A stretch of 64,000 nt of DNA from Mesorhizobium sp. LMG 17147 (GTDB lineage: Bacteria > Pseudomonadota > Alphaproteobacteria > Rhizobiales > Rhizobiaceae). The translations under genes and the position numbers were made by a program. The stretch is taken from NCBI RefSeq assembly GCF_024297145.1, contig NZ_JANCTC010000007.1:186001-250000 (forward strand), written 5' to 3'. A model generated the notes under the pieces. The model saw only the letters and a list, made by a program, of their open reading frames with translations, had not been told where the DNA came from and ran no database searches. Positions within the stretch are counted from its first letter, which is position 1; each line of letters opens with the position of its first letter. Positions 26,914 to 39,504 of the stretch are shown here, in pieces.

Positions 26914-27864
26914 CTACGTTCCAGTATCGACATACGCATTTTTTAGTTCGACTGCTGACGGCGCGTTCGTCGATGCCAGGAGTTCCGTGACCTGGTCGTC
27001 GGTCGGAAGCGCCTCGCGCCCGCCACGTCCCGTTATCGAGAGGGCCGCCGCCGCGGCCGCGAATGCCACCCGGCCTGCGGTGTCGGCTCCGCGCATCAAC
27101 GCATGGGCGTAGGCGCCATGAAAGCAGTCACCCGCGCCGGTCGAGTCGACGACCACAACCCGGTGCGGGGGCAGATGCCAGAGACCTGTCTCTTGACGCC
27201 CGCGATAGTACACGCCCCTGTCGCCATCGGTCAGAACCACGGCGGACCGCGACGGCGACCACAATGCATCGAGCATCTCGGCGGGCGATCGGCGCCCTGT
27301 GGCAGTCCGCCCAAAGCCGAGGGGAAGAATGAGATGGTCGCAGAGCGCGATCAGCCGCTCCGTGGCTGGGCCGCAGCTCCATTCGATATCGCCGAGGATC
27401 GCAAGGCCGAGATCGCGAGCCCGAGCCACGACATCCAGCGACCGGATCGCGTAGCTATCGACGATCAGGACAGTCGCGCGGCTGAGGACCTCGTCCGGGA
27501 AGTCCGACGCGGTGCCCAGCATCGCGTCGTCGTCATACGCGATGAACCGTTCCCCGTCCGAGCCGACGGTAATGCGCGAGCGCACCGGGCGCGCGTCCGG
27601 GTGGCGCGGCGCGAATTCGGTTTCAACACCGCTCGCAACGAGATCGCGCAGCACGGCGTCGTCAGCGGCGCTGCCCAGCCATCCGACGAACCCGGCGCTT
27701 CCGCCGAGCCTTGCAACGGCGGCTAGCGCCGTCGCGACATTTCCCCCGAAAGACCGGGTACTATGCAGAACCTTCCCCTTGCCGGCCGACAACGGCTGAT
27801 CGACATAGACGATGTCGTCGATCGCAATAGCGCCGAAGCCGAGGATTGAAGGGACGGTGGGCAT
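26914..27864 (-). CDS. PfkB-family carbohydrate kinase
   Basis: A 316-residue ribokinase-like enzyme. It has ILGFGAIAIDDIVYV, SFGGNVATALAAVARLG, the sugar site, and the C-terminal PfkB signature DSTGAGDCFHGAYAHAL with catalytic Asp in GAGD. It would phosphorylate an imported sugar with ATP. The neighbouring class I aldolase ends 3 bases upstream of its start, so kinase then aldolase cleavage is the likely order. The substrate is not evident from sequence. Confidence 0.9.
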   Translation of the reverse strand: MPTVPSILGFGAIAIDDIVYVDQPLSAGKGKVLHSTRSFGGNVATALAAVARLGGSAGFVGWLGSAADDAVLRDLVASGVETEFAPRHPDARPVRSRITVGSDGERFIAYDDDAMLGTASDFPDEVLSRATVLIVDSYAIRSLDVVARARDLGLAILGDIEWSCGPATERLIALCDHLILPLGFGRTATGRRSPAEMLDALWSPSRSAVVLTDGDRGVYYRGRQETGLWHLPPHRVVVVDSTGAGDCFHGAYAHALMRGADTAGRVAFAAAAAALSITGRGGREALPTDDQVTELLASTNAPSAVELKNAYVDTGT

Positions 27865-27867
27865 CGT

Positions 27868-28725
27868 TCAGGCACCCGCCTTCGCCAGGGCGTCTTGCGC
27901 CGAAAGGCCGTCATGGATGACGCCCCGAAAGGCAAGCGCAGCCTTCTCCGGATCGCCATGTCCCCAGAGATTGCGGCCTACCACGGCACCGCGTGCGCCG
28001 GCACGGATGGCGTCCGCCGTCTGCTTAAGCGCGCCGAGCAGCGTATCGGTTTTCGGACCACCCGCGATCACAACCGGCACCGGGCAGGTCCGGACGGTCT
28101 CTCGGAACGACTCGAAATCGCCCGTGTAGCCGATCTTGATCACGTCGACGCCGGACTCGTAGCCGATGCGCGCCGCGTAGGCGATCTCGTCGGGGGTGAA
28201 GACTATCGTTGCCCCGTCGGTGAAATCGCGAGGGTAGATATGCGCGACCACAGGCATGCCGTAGCGGGCCGCTGCATTCACCGAATCGGTCAGCCAGCGT
28301 ATGTATTTGCCCTCGGTCGCGCCGCGCACCGGAATGGCCACGGCCAAGGCATCGGCCCCCGCGCGCACCGCATCCTCGGGTGTTGCTATCAACTCGCTGA
28401 TGCGATCGTCCGGAGTGAAGCAGCCCGCCTGAATCACCAGGGAAGCCTTGCCCGCATATTGCGGCCACAGATGGCGCGCGGTGCCAGGCTGGATGCTGAC
28501 GTAGTCGGGTTTGCCCGCCATGACGCGGGCAAGCGCACCCGGCAGGTCGGCAAGTCCGCCTTTGCGCACGTCGCCGTAGCCGACGAAGTGGTCGACCGCG
28601 CCGCCAAAAAGGTTCCCCGATGGATGCGAGAAGAGGCGCGCAAGACGCACCTTGGTTCCTAGGCTCATGTGTTCAAAATTCCCCAATCGTTTGTTTTCAA
28701 AATCCTGCTGCGCCAGCATTTTCAT
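27868..28725 (-). CDS. Class I aldolase, DhnA/LsrF type
   Basis: A TIM-barrel class I aldolase with GTKVRLARLFSHPSGN, GAVDHFVGYGD, GMPVVAHIYPRDF, the Schiff-base lysine in DVIKIGYTGDF, VPVVIAGGPKTD and GARGAVVGRNLWGH. It resembles FbaB and LsrF enzymes, which cleave or transform sugar phosphates. First gene of the leftward operon. The start is uncertain: ATG at 28725 gives 285 residues, an ATG at 28668 gives 266 and begins nearer the conserved core. It is divergent from a Gfo/Idh gene. Confidence 0.82.
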   Translation of the reverse strand: MKMLAQQDFENKRLGNFEHMSLGTKVRLARLFSHPSGNLFGGAVDHFVGYGDVRKGGLADLPGALARVMAGKPDYVSIQPGTARHLWPQYAGKASLVIQAGCFTPDDRISELIATPEDAVRAGADALAVAIPVRGATEGKYIRWLTDSVNAAARYGMPVVAHIYPRDFTDGATIVFTPDEIAYAARIGYESGVDVIKIGYTGDFESFRETVRTCPVPVVIAGGPKTDTLLGALKQTADAIRAGARGAVVGRNLWGHGDPEKAALAFRGVIHDGLSAQDALAKAGA

Positions 28726-28740
28726 ATGCTCTATAAAAAT

Positions 28741-28754
28741 TTTACGCGCGTCAA
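28741..28754. promoter_or_regulatory. LacI-type operator-like palindrome in the divergent promoter region
   Basis: TTTACGCGCGTCAA is an imperfect 14-base palindrome with a central CG, the form bound by LacI-family repressors. It lies between the divergent aldolase and Gfo/Idh genes, just upstream of the aldolase start. The half-site TTTACGC recurs inverted near 32016-32023, upstream of the local LacI gene. Binding is inferred. Confidence 0.4.
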
Positions 28755-28847
28755 GAATTAAAATGTTGTATAGCGGCTTTCGACTGTGATCCATTGCTGG
28801 CGCAAGGGTGCAGCCAGGCCATGACCGGTGGGGGAGGTAGATCTGAA

Positions 28848-29996
28848 ATGCACGGGACATCAAAGACAAAGCTCGGCATCGGCATCATCGGATGCGGCAA
28901 CATCTCGATGACCTATCTGCGCAATGCGGGCCTGTTCGGCGGGGTCGAGTTGCGCGCCTGTGCCGACATTTCAGCCGACATGGCGGCGCTCCGTGCCAAG
29001 GAATATGGCATCCGCGCGCTCGGGGTCGACGCGCTGCTGGCCGATCCGGACATCGACCTTGTCCTCAATTTGACGATACCGGCGGCGCATTTGGACATTT
29101 CGCTTTCGGCGCTTTCAGCGGGCAAGCACGTCTTCACCGAAAAGCCGCTGGCGACGTCCGTTGCCGATGGCCGCCGGCTGGTGGCGGAGGCGGCAAAGCG
29201 CGGGCTGCTGCTCGGGTCGGCCCCCGACACCTTCCTCGGCGCCGCCGGACGGCGGGCGCGCCGGCTCATAGATGAGGGCGCGATCGGCCGCGCCGTGACG
29301 GGCACCGCTTTCATGATGGGGCGCGGCATGGAGCACTGGCATCCCAACCCGCAATTCTACTACCAGCCTGGCGGTGGCCCGGTCTTCGACATGGGTCCTT
29401 ACTATCTGACCATGCTGGTCAACCTGCTGGGCCCGGTCGCCCGCGTCATGGCGATGGCGACGCGCGGCCAGGAGGAGCGTCTGATCACCGCCGACGGGCC
29501 TTACAAGAACACCACCTTCAAGGTCGGCACACCGACCAACATCGTGTCGCTGCTCGAATTCCGCTCCGGCGCCACGGTCACCTTCGGCGCCTCCTGGGAC
29601 GTCTTCAAACACTCCAACCATCCGATCGAACTGCACGGCACCGAGGGCTCGCTGGGGCTGCCCGATCCCGACACCTTCGGCGGCACCGTTTCGCTCTCGG
29701 CGCGCGGCGCCGACTGGAAAGATCACGAGAGTGAGAGCCAAGTCTACGGCGCGCGCAACTGGCCCTATGCGGCGCCCGACCGTGCCAACTACCGCATGCT
29801 CGGCGTCGCCGATCTGGCGCGAGCGTTGGTCGAGGGACGCAAGCCCCGCGCGTCCGGTGAATTGGCGCTGCATGTACTTGAGATCATGGAAGCCATCCTG
29901 GCCTCGGGCGAAAGCCGCGGCTCGGTTGCCGTCAACGGCACGGTCGACCAGCCGCCGCTGCTCGGCGAGGACGAAGCGGCGAGCCTGCTGGCCTGA
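28848..29996 (+). CDS. Gfo/Idh/MocA-family oxidoreductase
   Basis: A 382-residue dehydrogenase: LGIGIIGCGNISMTYLRNA (Rossmann), LTIPAAHLDISLSALSAGK, HVFTEKPLATSVADGRRLV with the conserved EKP, and GGPVFDMGPYYLTMLVNLLG. It is divergent from the aldolase operon and is followed by an esterase-like gene. The ATG at 28848 has GGGAGG about 9 bases upstream; earlier starts lack this. Probable role: NAD-dependent oxidation of the imported sugar or a derivative. Confidence 0.9.
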   Translation: MHGTSKTKLGIGIIGCGNISMTYLRNAGLFGGVELRACADISADMAALRAKEYGIRALGVDALLADPDIDLVLNLTIPAAHLDISLSALSAGKHVFTEKPLATSVADGRRLVAEAAKRGLLLGSAPDTFLGAAGRRARRLIDEGAIGRAVTGTAFMMGRGMEHWHPNPQFYYQPGGGPVFDMGPYYLTMLVNLLGPVARVMAMATRGQEERLITADGPYKNTTFKVGTPTNIVSLLEFRSGATVTFGASWDVFKHSNHPIELHGTEGSLGLPDPDTFGGTVSLSARGADWKDHESESQVYGARNWPYAAPDRANYRMLGVADLARALVEGRKPRASGELALHVLEIMEAILASGESRGSVAVNGTVDQPPLLGEDEAASLLA

Positions 29997-30071
29997 CGGG
30001 AGGTCCGCCGATGACGACAACGCCACTGATGGCAACACCGTTCCCGTCCGCGCTCGACCGGCAGGCGCGAC

Positions 30072-30866
30072 ATGTTCTCGATCTCGGCCGCCGGGCTAAC
30101 ACGCCGCTATCGCGGGCAGGGCGCGCCTGATGCGGATGCTCCGGCGCTGCTCTATCTGCATGGCGGGGGCTGGGTAATCGGCAATCTCGAATCGCATGAC
30201 GAGATCTGCCGCTGGTTCGCCAATGTCGCGGCTTGCGTCGTCGTGTCGCCCGATTACCGCCTGGCGCCGGAGCACAAGTTTCCGGCCGCGGTGGAAGACT
30301 GCCGCGCCGTGCTGTCCCTCATGCAGGATCATGCCGCCGATGTCGGCATCAACCCGAAACGCATCGCCGTCGCAGGCGACAGCGCCGGCGGCAATCTGGC
30401 CACTGTGCTCAGCCTCATTGCGCGTGGGGACAAACATCCGCTGACGGCGCAACTGCTGCTCTACCCCAACACCGATGCCGCGCAGACGGCGGACAGCTAT
30501 CGTCGCTTTGCCGAAGGTTTTGGCCTGACCGCCACGACCATGGCCTGGTTCCGCGACCACTATGTCCGCGACGCCGCCGATGTCGGCGATTGGCGCGTCT
30601 CGCCGCTCAAAGCCGAAAGCCTTGTGGGAGTGGCGCCCGCCTTCATCGCCATCGCCGGTCATGACATCCTCGCCGACGAAGGCGAAGCCTATGCCGGGCG
30701 CCTACAGGACGCCGGTGTGCCGGTCGTGCTCAGGCGCTGGCCGGGCCAGATCCACGGCTTCGTCTCGATGGGCCGTCACGGGCCGGCATCACGGCAGGCG
30801 GTCGAGGCGGCGGTTGCCGCATGGCAAGGCTTCGATCGCGCTTTCACGAAAGATCAAGCCGACTGA
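30072..30866 (+). CDS. HSL-family esterase with a deleted N-terminal cap
   Basis: The core is a hormone-sensitive-lipase-type hydrolase: oxyanion motif YLHGGGWVIGN, nucleophile GDSAGGNLATV, acid region IAGHDILADEG and histidine in GQIHGF. All catalytic parts are present. Only about 28 residues precede HGGG, against roughly 75 in the family. Upstream, an ATG at 30011 opens a typical family start (MTTTPLMATPFPSALD then RQARHVLDL), but it is out of frame with the core. A deletion of about 45 codons with a frame change has therefore removed the cap region, so activity is doubtful. It overlaps the LacI gene end to end by 13 bases. Confidence 0.75.
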   Translation: MFSISAAGLTRRYRGQGAPDADAPALLYLHGGGWVIGNLESHDEICRWFANVAACVVVSPDYRLAPEHKFPAAVEDCRAVLSLMQDHAADVGINPKRIAVAGDSAGGNLATVLSLIARGDKHPLTAQLLLYPNTDAAQTADSYRRFAEGFGLTATTMAWFRDHYVRDAADVGDWRVSPLKAESLVGVAPAFIAIAGHDILADEGEAYAGRLQDAGVPVVLRRWPGQIHGFVSMGRHGPASRQAVEAAVAAWQGFDRAFTKDQAD

Positions 30867-31876
30867 CGCATCACTAGCCTCGCGTCGAGTTTGACCTTGG
30901 GCGCGACCGCCGTCTCGGCTTCATTGAGCAGGGCAAGCAGCGTCTCGACGCTGCGGCCGGCCATCGACGCGAAGTCCTGTGCCATGGTGGTGAGGCCGGG
31001 GCATGCGTAGCGGCTAAGCGGATGGTCGTCATGCGCGGCGACGCGCAGGTCGCAGTCGGGCTTGCGGCCGACCTTGAGTCCCCGGGCGAAGGCTGCCGCC
31101 ATCAGGCCGAAGGCCAGACGGTCATTGTTGCACAGGATGGTCTTGCCCGGCAGGTCGCCATTGCTAAGCATTCTTTCGGTCTGCTCGTAGCCGATGCGCT
31201 CGAAATCCCAAGTGTAGTCCTTGGTGTTGCCGATCACGATGGGCTCATGCCCGAGCCGCTTCATCGAGGCGACATAGCTGCTCAGCCGTTCGGGCGAATT
31301 GTGGTTGACGTGCGGGATGTCGAAATAAACCGGCGCGTCGCCCGAGCGGCAGAGATAGTCGACGATGGTCGCGACGCTCTGCGTGTTGTTGTTGCCGACG
31401 AAGGGCGTGTTGCCCTCGAGGTAAGTGTCGAAATAGACGATCGGGATCGCCTGCGTCAGCTTTTCGAGCGTCCGATGGTCGGAGCGCCGCCCGAGCGGCG
31501 CGACGAGCGCGCCCGAGACCTTGAGCGACAGGATGGTCCGCGTCGCCTCGACTTCGAGTTCGGTCGAGCCGTGCGAGGAGATCACGATCGGCCAGTAGCC
31601 TTCGTCGCGCAGCCGAAGCTCGATGCGGCTGACCATCTCCGAATAGAACGGATCGGTCACAGTCGGCACGACAATGCCAATGCTGCGCGTGCGCTTGCGG
31701 TTGAGGTTCCGCGCAAACAGATTAGGCTGGTAATCGGACGAGCGCAGCGCTTCCTCGATGCGCTTGCGCGTCGCCGGCTTGACGCTGGTCGGATCGTCGA
31801 AATACTTGGAGAGCGTGGGCCGGGACACGCCGCACGAACGGGCGAAATCCTCCATCGTCTTGTGCGTCATCGCCAT
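30854..31876 (-). CDS. LacI-family transcriptional regulator
   Basis: A 340-residue repressor. The HTH is MEDFARSCGVSRPTLSKYFD with hinge TRKRIEEALRSSDYQPN; the periplasmic-binding-protein-like sensor starts SIGIVVPTVTDPFYSEMV and includes TILCNNDRLAFGLMAAA and DLRVAAHDDHP. It very likely controls the sugar locus in response to a sugar or its phosphate. The ATG at 31876 has GAGG five bases upstream. It is convergent with the esterase gene. Its own upstream region carries inverted repeats that may be autoregulatory operators. Confidence 0.92.
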   Translation of the reverse strand: MAMTHKTMEDFARSCGVSRPTLSKYFDDPTSVKPATRKRIEEALRSSDYQPNLFARNLNRKRTRSIGIVVPTVTDPFYSEMVSRIELRLRDEGYWPIVISSHGSTELEVEATRTILSLKVSGALVAPLGRRSDHRTLEKLTQAIPIVYFDTYLEGNTPFVGNNNTQSVATIVDYLCRSGDAPVYFDIPHVNHNSPERLSSYVASMKRLGHEPIVIGNTKDYTWDFERIGYEQTERMLSNGDLPGKTILCNNDRLAFGLMAAAFARGLKVGRKPDCDLRVAAHDDHPLSRYACPGLTTMAQDFASMAGRSVETLLALLNEAETAVAPKVKLDARLVMRQSA

Positions 31877-31966
31877 TTAAACCTCGCAGCATGGATTTCG
31901 GCCTGGTCCATGCGTTGTCCCCGATGATTCCCTACGGTGAGCCGGCGCGCGACTGCAAGTTGAAAT

Positions 31967-31986
31967 TTTACAGGACGCTTTGTAAA
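31967..31986. promoter_or_regulatory. Inverted repeat upstream of the LacI gene
   Basis: TTTACA and TGTAAA are spaced by 8 bases about 90 bases upstream of the LacI start, in an AT-rich island that stands out from the GC-rich surroundings. It may be an operator or part of the promoter. Confidence 0.35.
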
Positions 31987-32382
31987 TTATCAACGCGTGG
32001 ACAAAAATTATTGCATGCGTAAATTTATAAATAGACGTGAAAAATACCGAGCCGTATTTACATCGGGGACGTTGCACGCGCGAGCGGCGCGGTGGATTGG
32101 AGTTTAGGCCGGAAACGAGGCCTCGGGCTTTGAGCGCCCTCGACCGTCGCTCAGATCAAGCCGTATCGAGGTGCGACAGTCATGTGCGACGATTGTTTTC
32201 TATCTTGGCACGATCTGATCTGCGCCAGTGAACGAACTTACTCGCCCCGGAGGAGTCTGGCGTCACTCTCGACAGCGAACCGCGCGTGCGCATGATCGAA
32301 GATGTGAGCGGGAGCCGTATCGTCGAGAATCTCGCGGCGAGCGACGCGGACTTAAGCTTGACTGGGCCGGGAGATGCCGCGG
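31987..32382. other. Intergenic stretch between the LacI gene and thiD
   Basis: About 400 bases with no supported gene. The first 60 bases are AT-rich and contain a GCGTAAA half-site. A short plus-strand frame near 32286 has no family resemblance. I see no strong terminator hairpin for the thi operon here. Confidence 0.4.
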
Positions 32383-33144
32383 TCATTCGGCTGCCTTCTT
32401 CTGAAGCTGCTCGAACACAAACAGCTTGCCTTTGCGCACGCTGTTTTCGAGTGGGCTCGCGTTCGCCACATGCGCCGCAATCGCGCTGGCCAGCATGCAG
32501 CCCGTCCCGCGCATCGATACGGCAAGTCGCGGTGTGTCAAAGCGGATTGGTTCTTGATCAAAGTGCAACAGAATATCGGTCGATCGGAGTCCCGCCGCGT
32601 GGCCGCCCTTGATCAGCAGGGCCTGCGCGCCGGCGGCCAGCAATTTCCGCCCCTGTCTCACCGCATCGCTCTCGTTCGCCGCCGGTTCAGCGCCAACAAG
32701 GAGCGCCAGCTCGAAAAGATTGGGTGTGACCAGACGGCAAAACGGCATCAGATCACGTTTCATGGCGGCGATGGCGTCCGTTTCGAGTAGCGCTCGACCT
32801 GAAGTGGAGACCAGAACCGGGTCGAGCACTGCCGGCACCTGCGGATTTTCGCGCAGCACGGCGGCAACCCCAGCCACGATCTCAGCGGTTGCGAGCATGC
32901 CGATCTTGATGGCCGTCACATTGTTGGCCTGCAGCGCAGCGCGCATCTGATCGGCCACGAAATCGGGCTGAGAAGGATGGACTGCCATGACGGTTTCGTG
33001 CGTTTGCACCGTCAGCGCGGTGACAGCCAGGCAGGTGCGCACACCAAGGGAGGAGATCGTCTCGATATCGCGTCCTATTCCGGCGCCCCCGCTGGAGTCC
33101 GAACCACTAACGACGAGCACATGCGGTTCTCGCCTCAGCGCCAT
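32383..33144 (-). CDS. thiD: Hydroxymethylpyrimidine/phosphomethylpyrimidine kinase
   Basis: A 253-residue ribokinase-fold enzyme phosphorylating HMP-P to HMP-PP for thiamine synthesis. Motifs: HVLVVSGSDSSGGAGIGRDI, ALTVQTHETV, AIKIGMLATAEIV, VLDPVLVSTSG, LVTPNLFELALLVG, LLIKGGH and the active-site RGTGCMLASAIAAHVA. The ATG at 33144 has AAGGA upstream and overlaps the end of thiE by 10 bases. It is the last gene of the thi operon. Confidence 0.93.
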   Translation of the reverse strand: MALRREPHVLVVSGSDSSGGAGIGRDIETISSLGVRTCLAVTALTVQTHETVMAVHPSQPDFVADQMRAALQANNVTAIKIGMLATAEIVAGVAAVLRENPQVPAVLDPVLVSTSGRALLETDAIAAMKRDLMPFCRLVTPNLFELALLVGAEPAANESDAVRQGRKLLAAGAQALLIKGGHAAGLRSTDILLHFDQEPIRFDTPRLAVSMRGTGCMLASAIAAHVANASPLENSVRKGKLFVFEQLQKKAAE

Positions 33145-33740
33145 TTCTCTGTCCTTTCGATCCATTCTCGCGTGCGCGTTTCGGGATCGGCGTTGAGCGT
33201 GATGTCGGTCACCACGGCCGCGCTGTCCGCACCAGCCTCAAAGACACTGTCGAGCCGGTCGGGGTTGAGGCCGCCGATGGCGACCAATGGGATCGGCGCT
33301 ACCCGATGCTTCCATTTGCTGATCCGCTCGAGCCCTTGCGGCGCCCATTTCATCTTCTTGAGGCTAGTGGGATAAATAGGCCCCAGGGCCACATAGTCCG
33401 GCTCGGCCGCTAGCGCCGTTTCCAGTTCGGTATGATCGTGGGTCGAAAGCCCGAGCTTCAATCCGGCGTACTTAATCGCCAGCAGGTCAGCCGCAGCCAA
33501 ATCCTCTTGGCCGAGATGTACGAAGTCGCAGCCTTCCTCAATGGCGAGTCGCCAATAGTCGTTGACAATCAGTTGGCAACCATGGACCGCGCAGACGTCG
33601 TTCGCGCGGCGGATTTCCGAGCGCAGCGTGACCTCGTCCCTATCCTTGATGCGCAGCTGCACCAGCCTGACGCCGAGTGGCACTAGCCGTTCGATCCAGG
33701 CAGCGCTGTGGACGATCAGGTAGAAGGGATCGAGCTTCAT
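33135..33740 (-). CDS. thiE: Thiamine phosphate synthase
   Basis: A 201-residue TIM barrel joining HMP-PP and thiazole phosphate to thiamine phosphate. Motifs: [91 protein letters not shown] and [14 protein letters not shown]. Its ATG overlaps the thiG stop (ATGA). This variant belongs to the shorter rhizobial ThiE type. Confidence 0.92.
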   Translation of the reverse strand: MKLDPFYLIVHSAAWIERLVPLGVRLVQLRIKDRDEVTLRSEIRRANDVCAVHGCQLIVNDYWRLAIEEGCDFVHLGQEDLAAADLLAIKYAGLKLGLSTHDHTELETALAAEPDYVALGPIYPTSLKKMKWAPQGLERISKWKHRVAPIPLVAIGGLNPDRLDSVFEAGADSAAVVTDITLNADPETRTREWIERTEKWR

Positions 33741-34510
33741 GAAAAAACTGCTCTGCCGATCGTCGGTGTCGATGGCACGGCGACGTCGCGCGGTTCGAGC
33801 ATTCCCGAACTGAAAGCCTCACGGCCGGCGTCGACCGCCTTGCCGAACGCACGCGCCATGCCGACCGGATCGGCCGCCCTGGCGACCGCTGTGTTCAGGA
33901 GGACGGCGTCAAAGCCGAGTTCCATGACGGTGGCCGCGTGCGAAGGTCGTCCCAGCCCCGCATCCACAATCAGTAGGACGCCAGGGAAATGTCCGCGCAT
34001 CGAGCGCAGCGCTGTGATGTTGACCGGCCCCAGCGCCGAACCGATCGGCGCGCACCATGGCATCAAGACCTTGCAGCCCGCCTCCAGCAGCCGCTCGGCG
34101 ACGACAAGGTCATCGGTGGTATAAGGGAATACATCAAAACCGTCCTCGCACAGGATGCGCGCGGCTTTGACCAGGCCGAACACGTCCGGCTGCAGCGTGT
34201 CGTGATTGCCGATCACTTCGAGCTTGATCCAGCTGGTGCCGAAGACCTCGCGCGCCATTTTCGCGGTCGTGACCGCTTCCTTGACGGAGTGACAGCCAGC
34301 AGTGTTGGGCAGGATTCTGACGCCGAGCGAGCGGATCAGTGACCAGAATTTTTCGCCAGCCCTGCCGCCTGCCATCTCGCGGCGCAGCGAGACGGTCACC
34401 ACCGAGGTTCCCGACGCCTTGACGGCCTCGGCAAGGATGGCCGGCGAAGGATATTGAGCGGTACCGAGAAGCAGGCGCGACGGAAGCTCGGTTCCATAAA
34501 GCTCTAACAT
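33737..34510 (-). CDS. thiG: Thiazole synthase
   Basis: A 257-residue enzyme making the thiazole phosphate from DXP, dehydroglycine and ThiS thiocarboxylate. Motifs: [38 protein letters not shown], the Schiff-base lysine region [43 protein letters not shown] and [20 protein letters not shown]. It follows thiS by three bases. Complete and typical. Confidence 0.95.
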   Translation of the reverse strand: MLELYGTELPSRLLLGTAQYPSPAILAEAVKASGTSVVTVSLRREMAGGRAGEKFWSLIRSLGVRILPNTAGCHSVKEAVTTAKMAREVFGTSWIKLEVIGNHDTLQPDVFGLVKAARILCEDGFDVFPYTTDDLVVAERLLEAGCKVLMPWCAPIGSALGPVNITALRSMRGHFPGVLLIVDAGLGRPSHAATVMELGFDAVLLNTAVARAADPVGMARAFGKAVDAGREAFSSGMLEPRDVAVPSTPTIGRAVFS

Positions 34511-34679
34511 GGTCTAACCGCCTTGCATGGGCGAGAGGATTTCGATCCGGTCGCCGTCGCTCAACTGGAATTCCGCCCGCTTGGCTTTGTGCACGAGGTC
34601 GCTGTTGACCGCCGTCGCCAGCCAATCGCCCTCATAGTCGAGCGCGGCAAGCAGTTCGGCCAGCGTGGCGGCGGCAACC

Positions 34680-37730
<3,051 letters not shown>

Positions 37731-37900
37731 ACCTCAGGTTGAACGGGCCGGCGTTGATTTGTCAAGCGCATTTGAGCCCAGGCCGTGATCGGCGGTCGGT
37801 CAGACCATGCGGAAAAAACTCGACAACCCAAGAGTTGGTGACGAAGGCCGGGATAAGGATCGCAACCGTTGGCCTGAAGATCCTTGTGAAGGTTACGCCT

Positions 37901-39445
37901 TCACTTGCCACCAAAGGTTTGCGCGTAGATGGCCTCGATTCTCCCTGCCTCCTCATTGGTCAGCGCGGCGAATTCCTTTTCGCGTGCGCGATTGGACAGA
38001 CGGCCACCATTCTGGTGAAGGAAACGGAAGAGCAGGTCCGTCAGCCGCTCGGGCATGTCGATAGAGGCGTCCACCTGCCGCCGAAATTGGTCATAGCGCT
38101 GCAAAAAAGCGGTTTCCTCCGGAAGGTCCCGTTCGATCGTCCGCTGAACGCAGGCATAGAGGAATTCGGCGTGTGGGGTTGCATCGAAGAAACGGTAGAA
38201 ATCACCGGTGTCATTCAGAACCCGGACGTTGAATTCGGGCGTCGGTTCCCATTCAACCAACGGCAGAAGGCGTTGCGAATAGCTCTCGAGCACGCCCCTG
38301 TACTCGTTGATCTTGTCCTGGATCGCCGCTGAGACGGGAAAGACCACTCCCGGTGGATTGAAACCGTGCATGGCAAGGACGTGGTGGATTAGGTAGCGGT
38401 GAATGCGGCCGTTTCCGTCCTCGAACGGGTGGATATAGACAAAGCCGAAGGCGAGAATTGCGGCGGCTATAACTGCATCAAGGTTTTGCGCCGAGCCTTG
38501 ATCGAAGGCCACCATTCCATCAATTAGCTGCGGCAGGTCCTCGGGCCGAGCGCTGATATGATCGGGCAGGGGCATGCGGTTGTCTCGGTCATGCTCACCG
38601 ACGAATCCTCCTTCTTTTCGGAAGCCCAGTCTGACGAAACGGGCGTCGCCGAGTACAATTCTTTGCAGACGCAGCAGCTCATCGCGATCTATGGGCCGGC
38701 GGCCGGCTTCGCCGATCGCGCGGCCCCAGCGTTGGATGCGATCTTGCGGCGGCCGCTCGCCCTCGATCGCGTAACTTGATCGCGAGTCTTTGAGCAAAAG
38801 AAAGGCGGCGGTCCGAGCAAGGACGTCGCGCGGCACGTCCGCTACGATTGCCTCCGCGCGCCTCGATAGTTCAAGGCCGATGAATTTTTCGAGAATCTTG
38901 GTGCGGAACACCAGAGGACAGAACTCACGCGTGCCGGGGAGATTGTCCCTTACACGGTAGCGCGAAGCGGTCTTCTCGCGTCCGGGCCACTGCAGCTCAG
39001 GATCGACAACCGGAACGTATCGTCCGGCATCCGCGTCCGGCAGATCGATGCGCGCGCCCCTCAGCCATTCATATAAAAACCAGATGCGGCGGGCATAACT
39101 GCCGGTCCGACTTTCACGGACCAGCGCCTCGATCGGCGCGGGACCGGTCACTAGGAACAGCTGCTTGAGGACGGCAAGGTCCAGTCCCTCGTACTTGAGC
39201 GCGAAGGTCAGGTGACCTTCGAGGGTAGGATTTGGGGCATGGCGGGGAGTCATGATCCGCCAGCCATCCCGTTCGGTAATGCGATGATGCTCGCCAGTAG
39301 CGAACAACGTGCGGGGCAAGGGCACGGGGAGCCTGTAGGCTCCTATCAGGGCGCTGTACCCGGCCGGGGTGGCCCTTTCAGGAAGGCGGATTTCCTGAAA
39401 AACAGTAACAGGACCTGAAAATTGGTGCTGTTGCGCCGCAGGCAT
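37901..39445 (-). CDS. Fic family protein
   Basis: A 514-residue Fic/DOC-type protein. The catalytic motif HPFEDGNGRIHR (339-350) is complete, with the active histidine first. An inhibitory (S/T)xxxE(G/N) helix lies upstream in SSYAIEG (about 224-229), so it belongs to the class with an internal N-terminal inhibitor. The C-terminus includes a helical region ending in IEAIYAQTFGGK. Fic enzymes AMPylate or otherwise modify target proteins; the target is unknown. It stands alone between the thi riboswitch and a Crp-like fragment. Start context is weak. Confidence 0.88.
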   Translation of the reverse strand: MPAAQQHQFSGPVTVFQEIRLPERATPAGYSALIGAYRLPVPLPRTLFATGEHHRITERDGWRIMTPRHAPNPTLEGHLTFALKYEGLDLAVLKQLFLVTGPAPIEALVRESRTGSYARRIWFLYEWLRGARIDLPDADAGRYVPVVDPELQWPGREKTASRYRVRDNLPGTREFCPLVFRTKILEKFIGLELSRRAEAIVADVPRDVLARTAAFLLLKDSRSSYAIEGERPPQDRIQRWGRAIGEAGRRPIDRDELLRLQRIVLGDARFVRLGFRKEGGFVGEHDRDNRMPLPDHISARPEDLPQLIDGMVAFDQGSAQNLDAVIAAAILAFGFVYIHPFEDGNGRIHRYLIHHVLAMHGFNPPGVVFPVSAAIQDKINEYRGVLESYSQRLLPLVEWEPTPEFNVRVLNDTGDFYRFFDATPHAEFLYACVQRTIERDLPEETAFLQRYDQFRRQVDASIDMPERLTDLLFRFLHQNGGRLSNRAREKEFAALTNEEAGRIEAIYAQTFGGK

Positions 39446-39504
39446 GAAAAGCGAAGCCTTCTATCGAATTTTGGTCAGTTCCGCCAAAACTATGAAAAAT
39501 GATC

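Noticed and set aside
32286..32612. 108-codon plus-strand frame before thiD
   Set aside because: Its second half is antisense to thiD and the first part matches no family I know.
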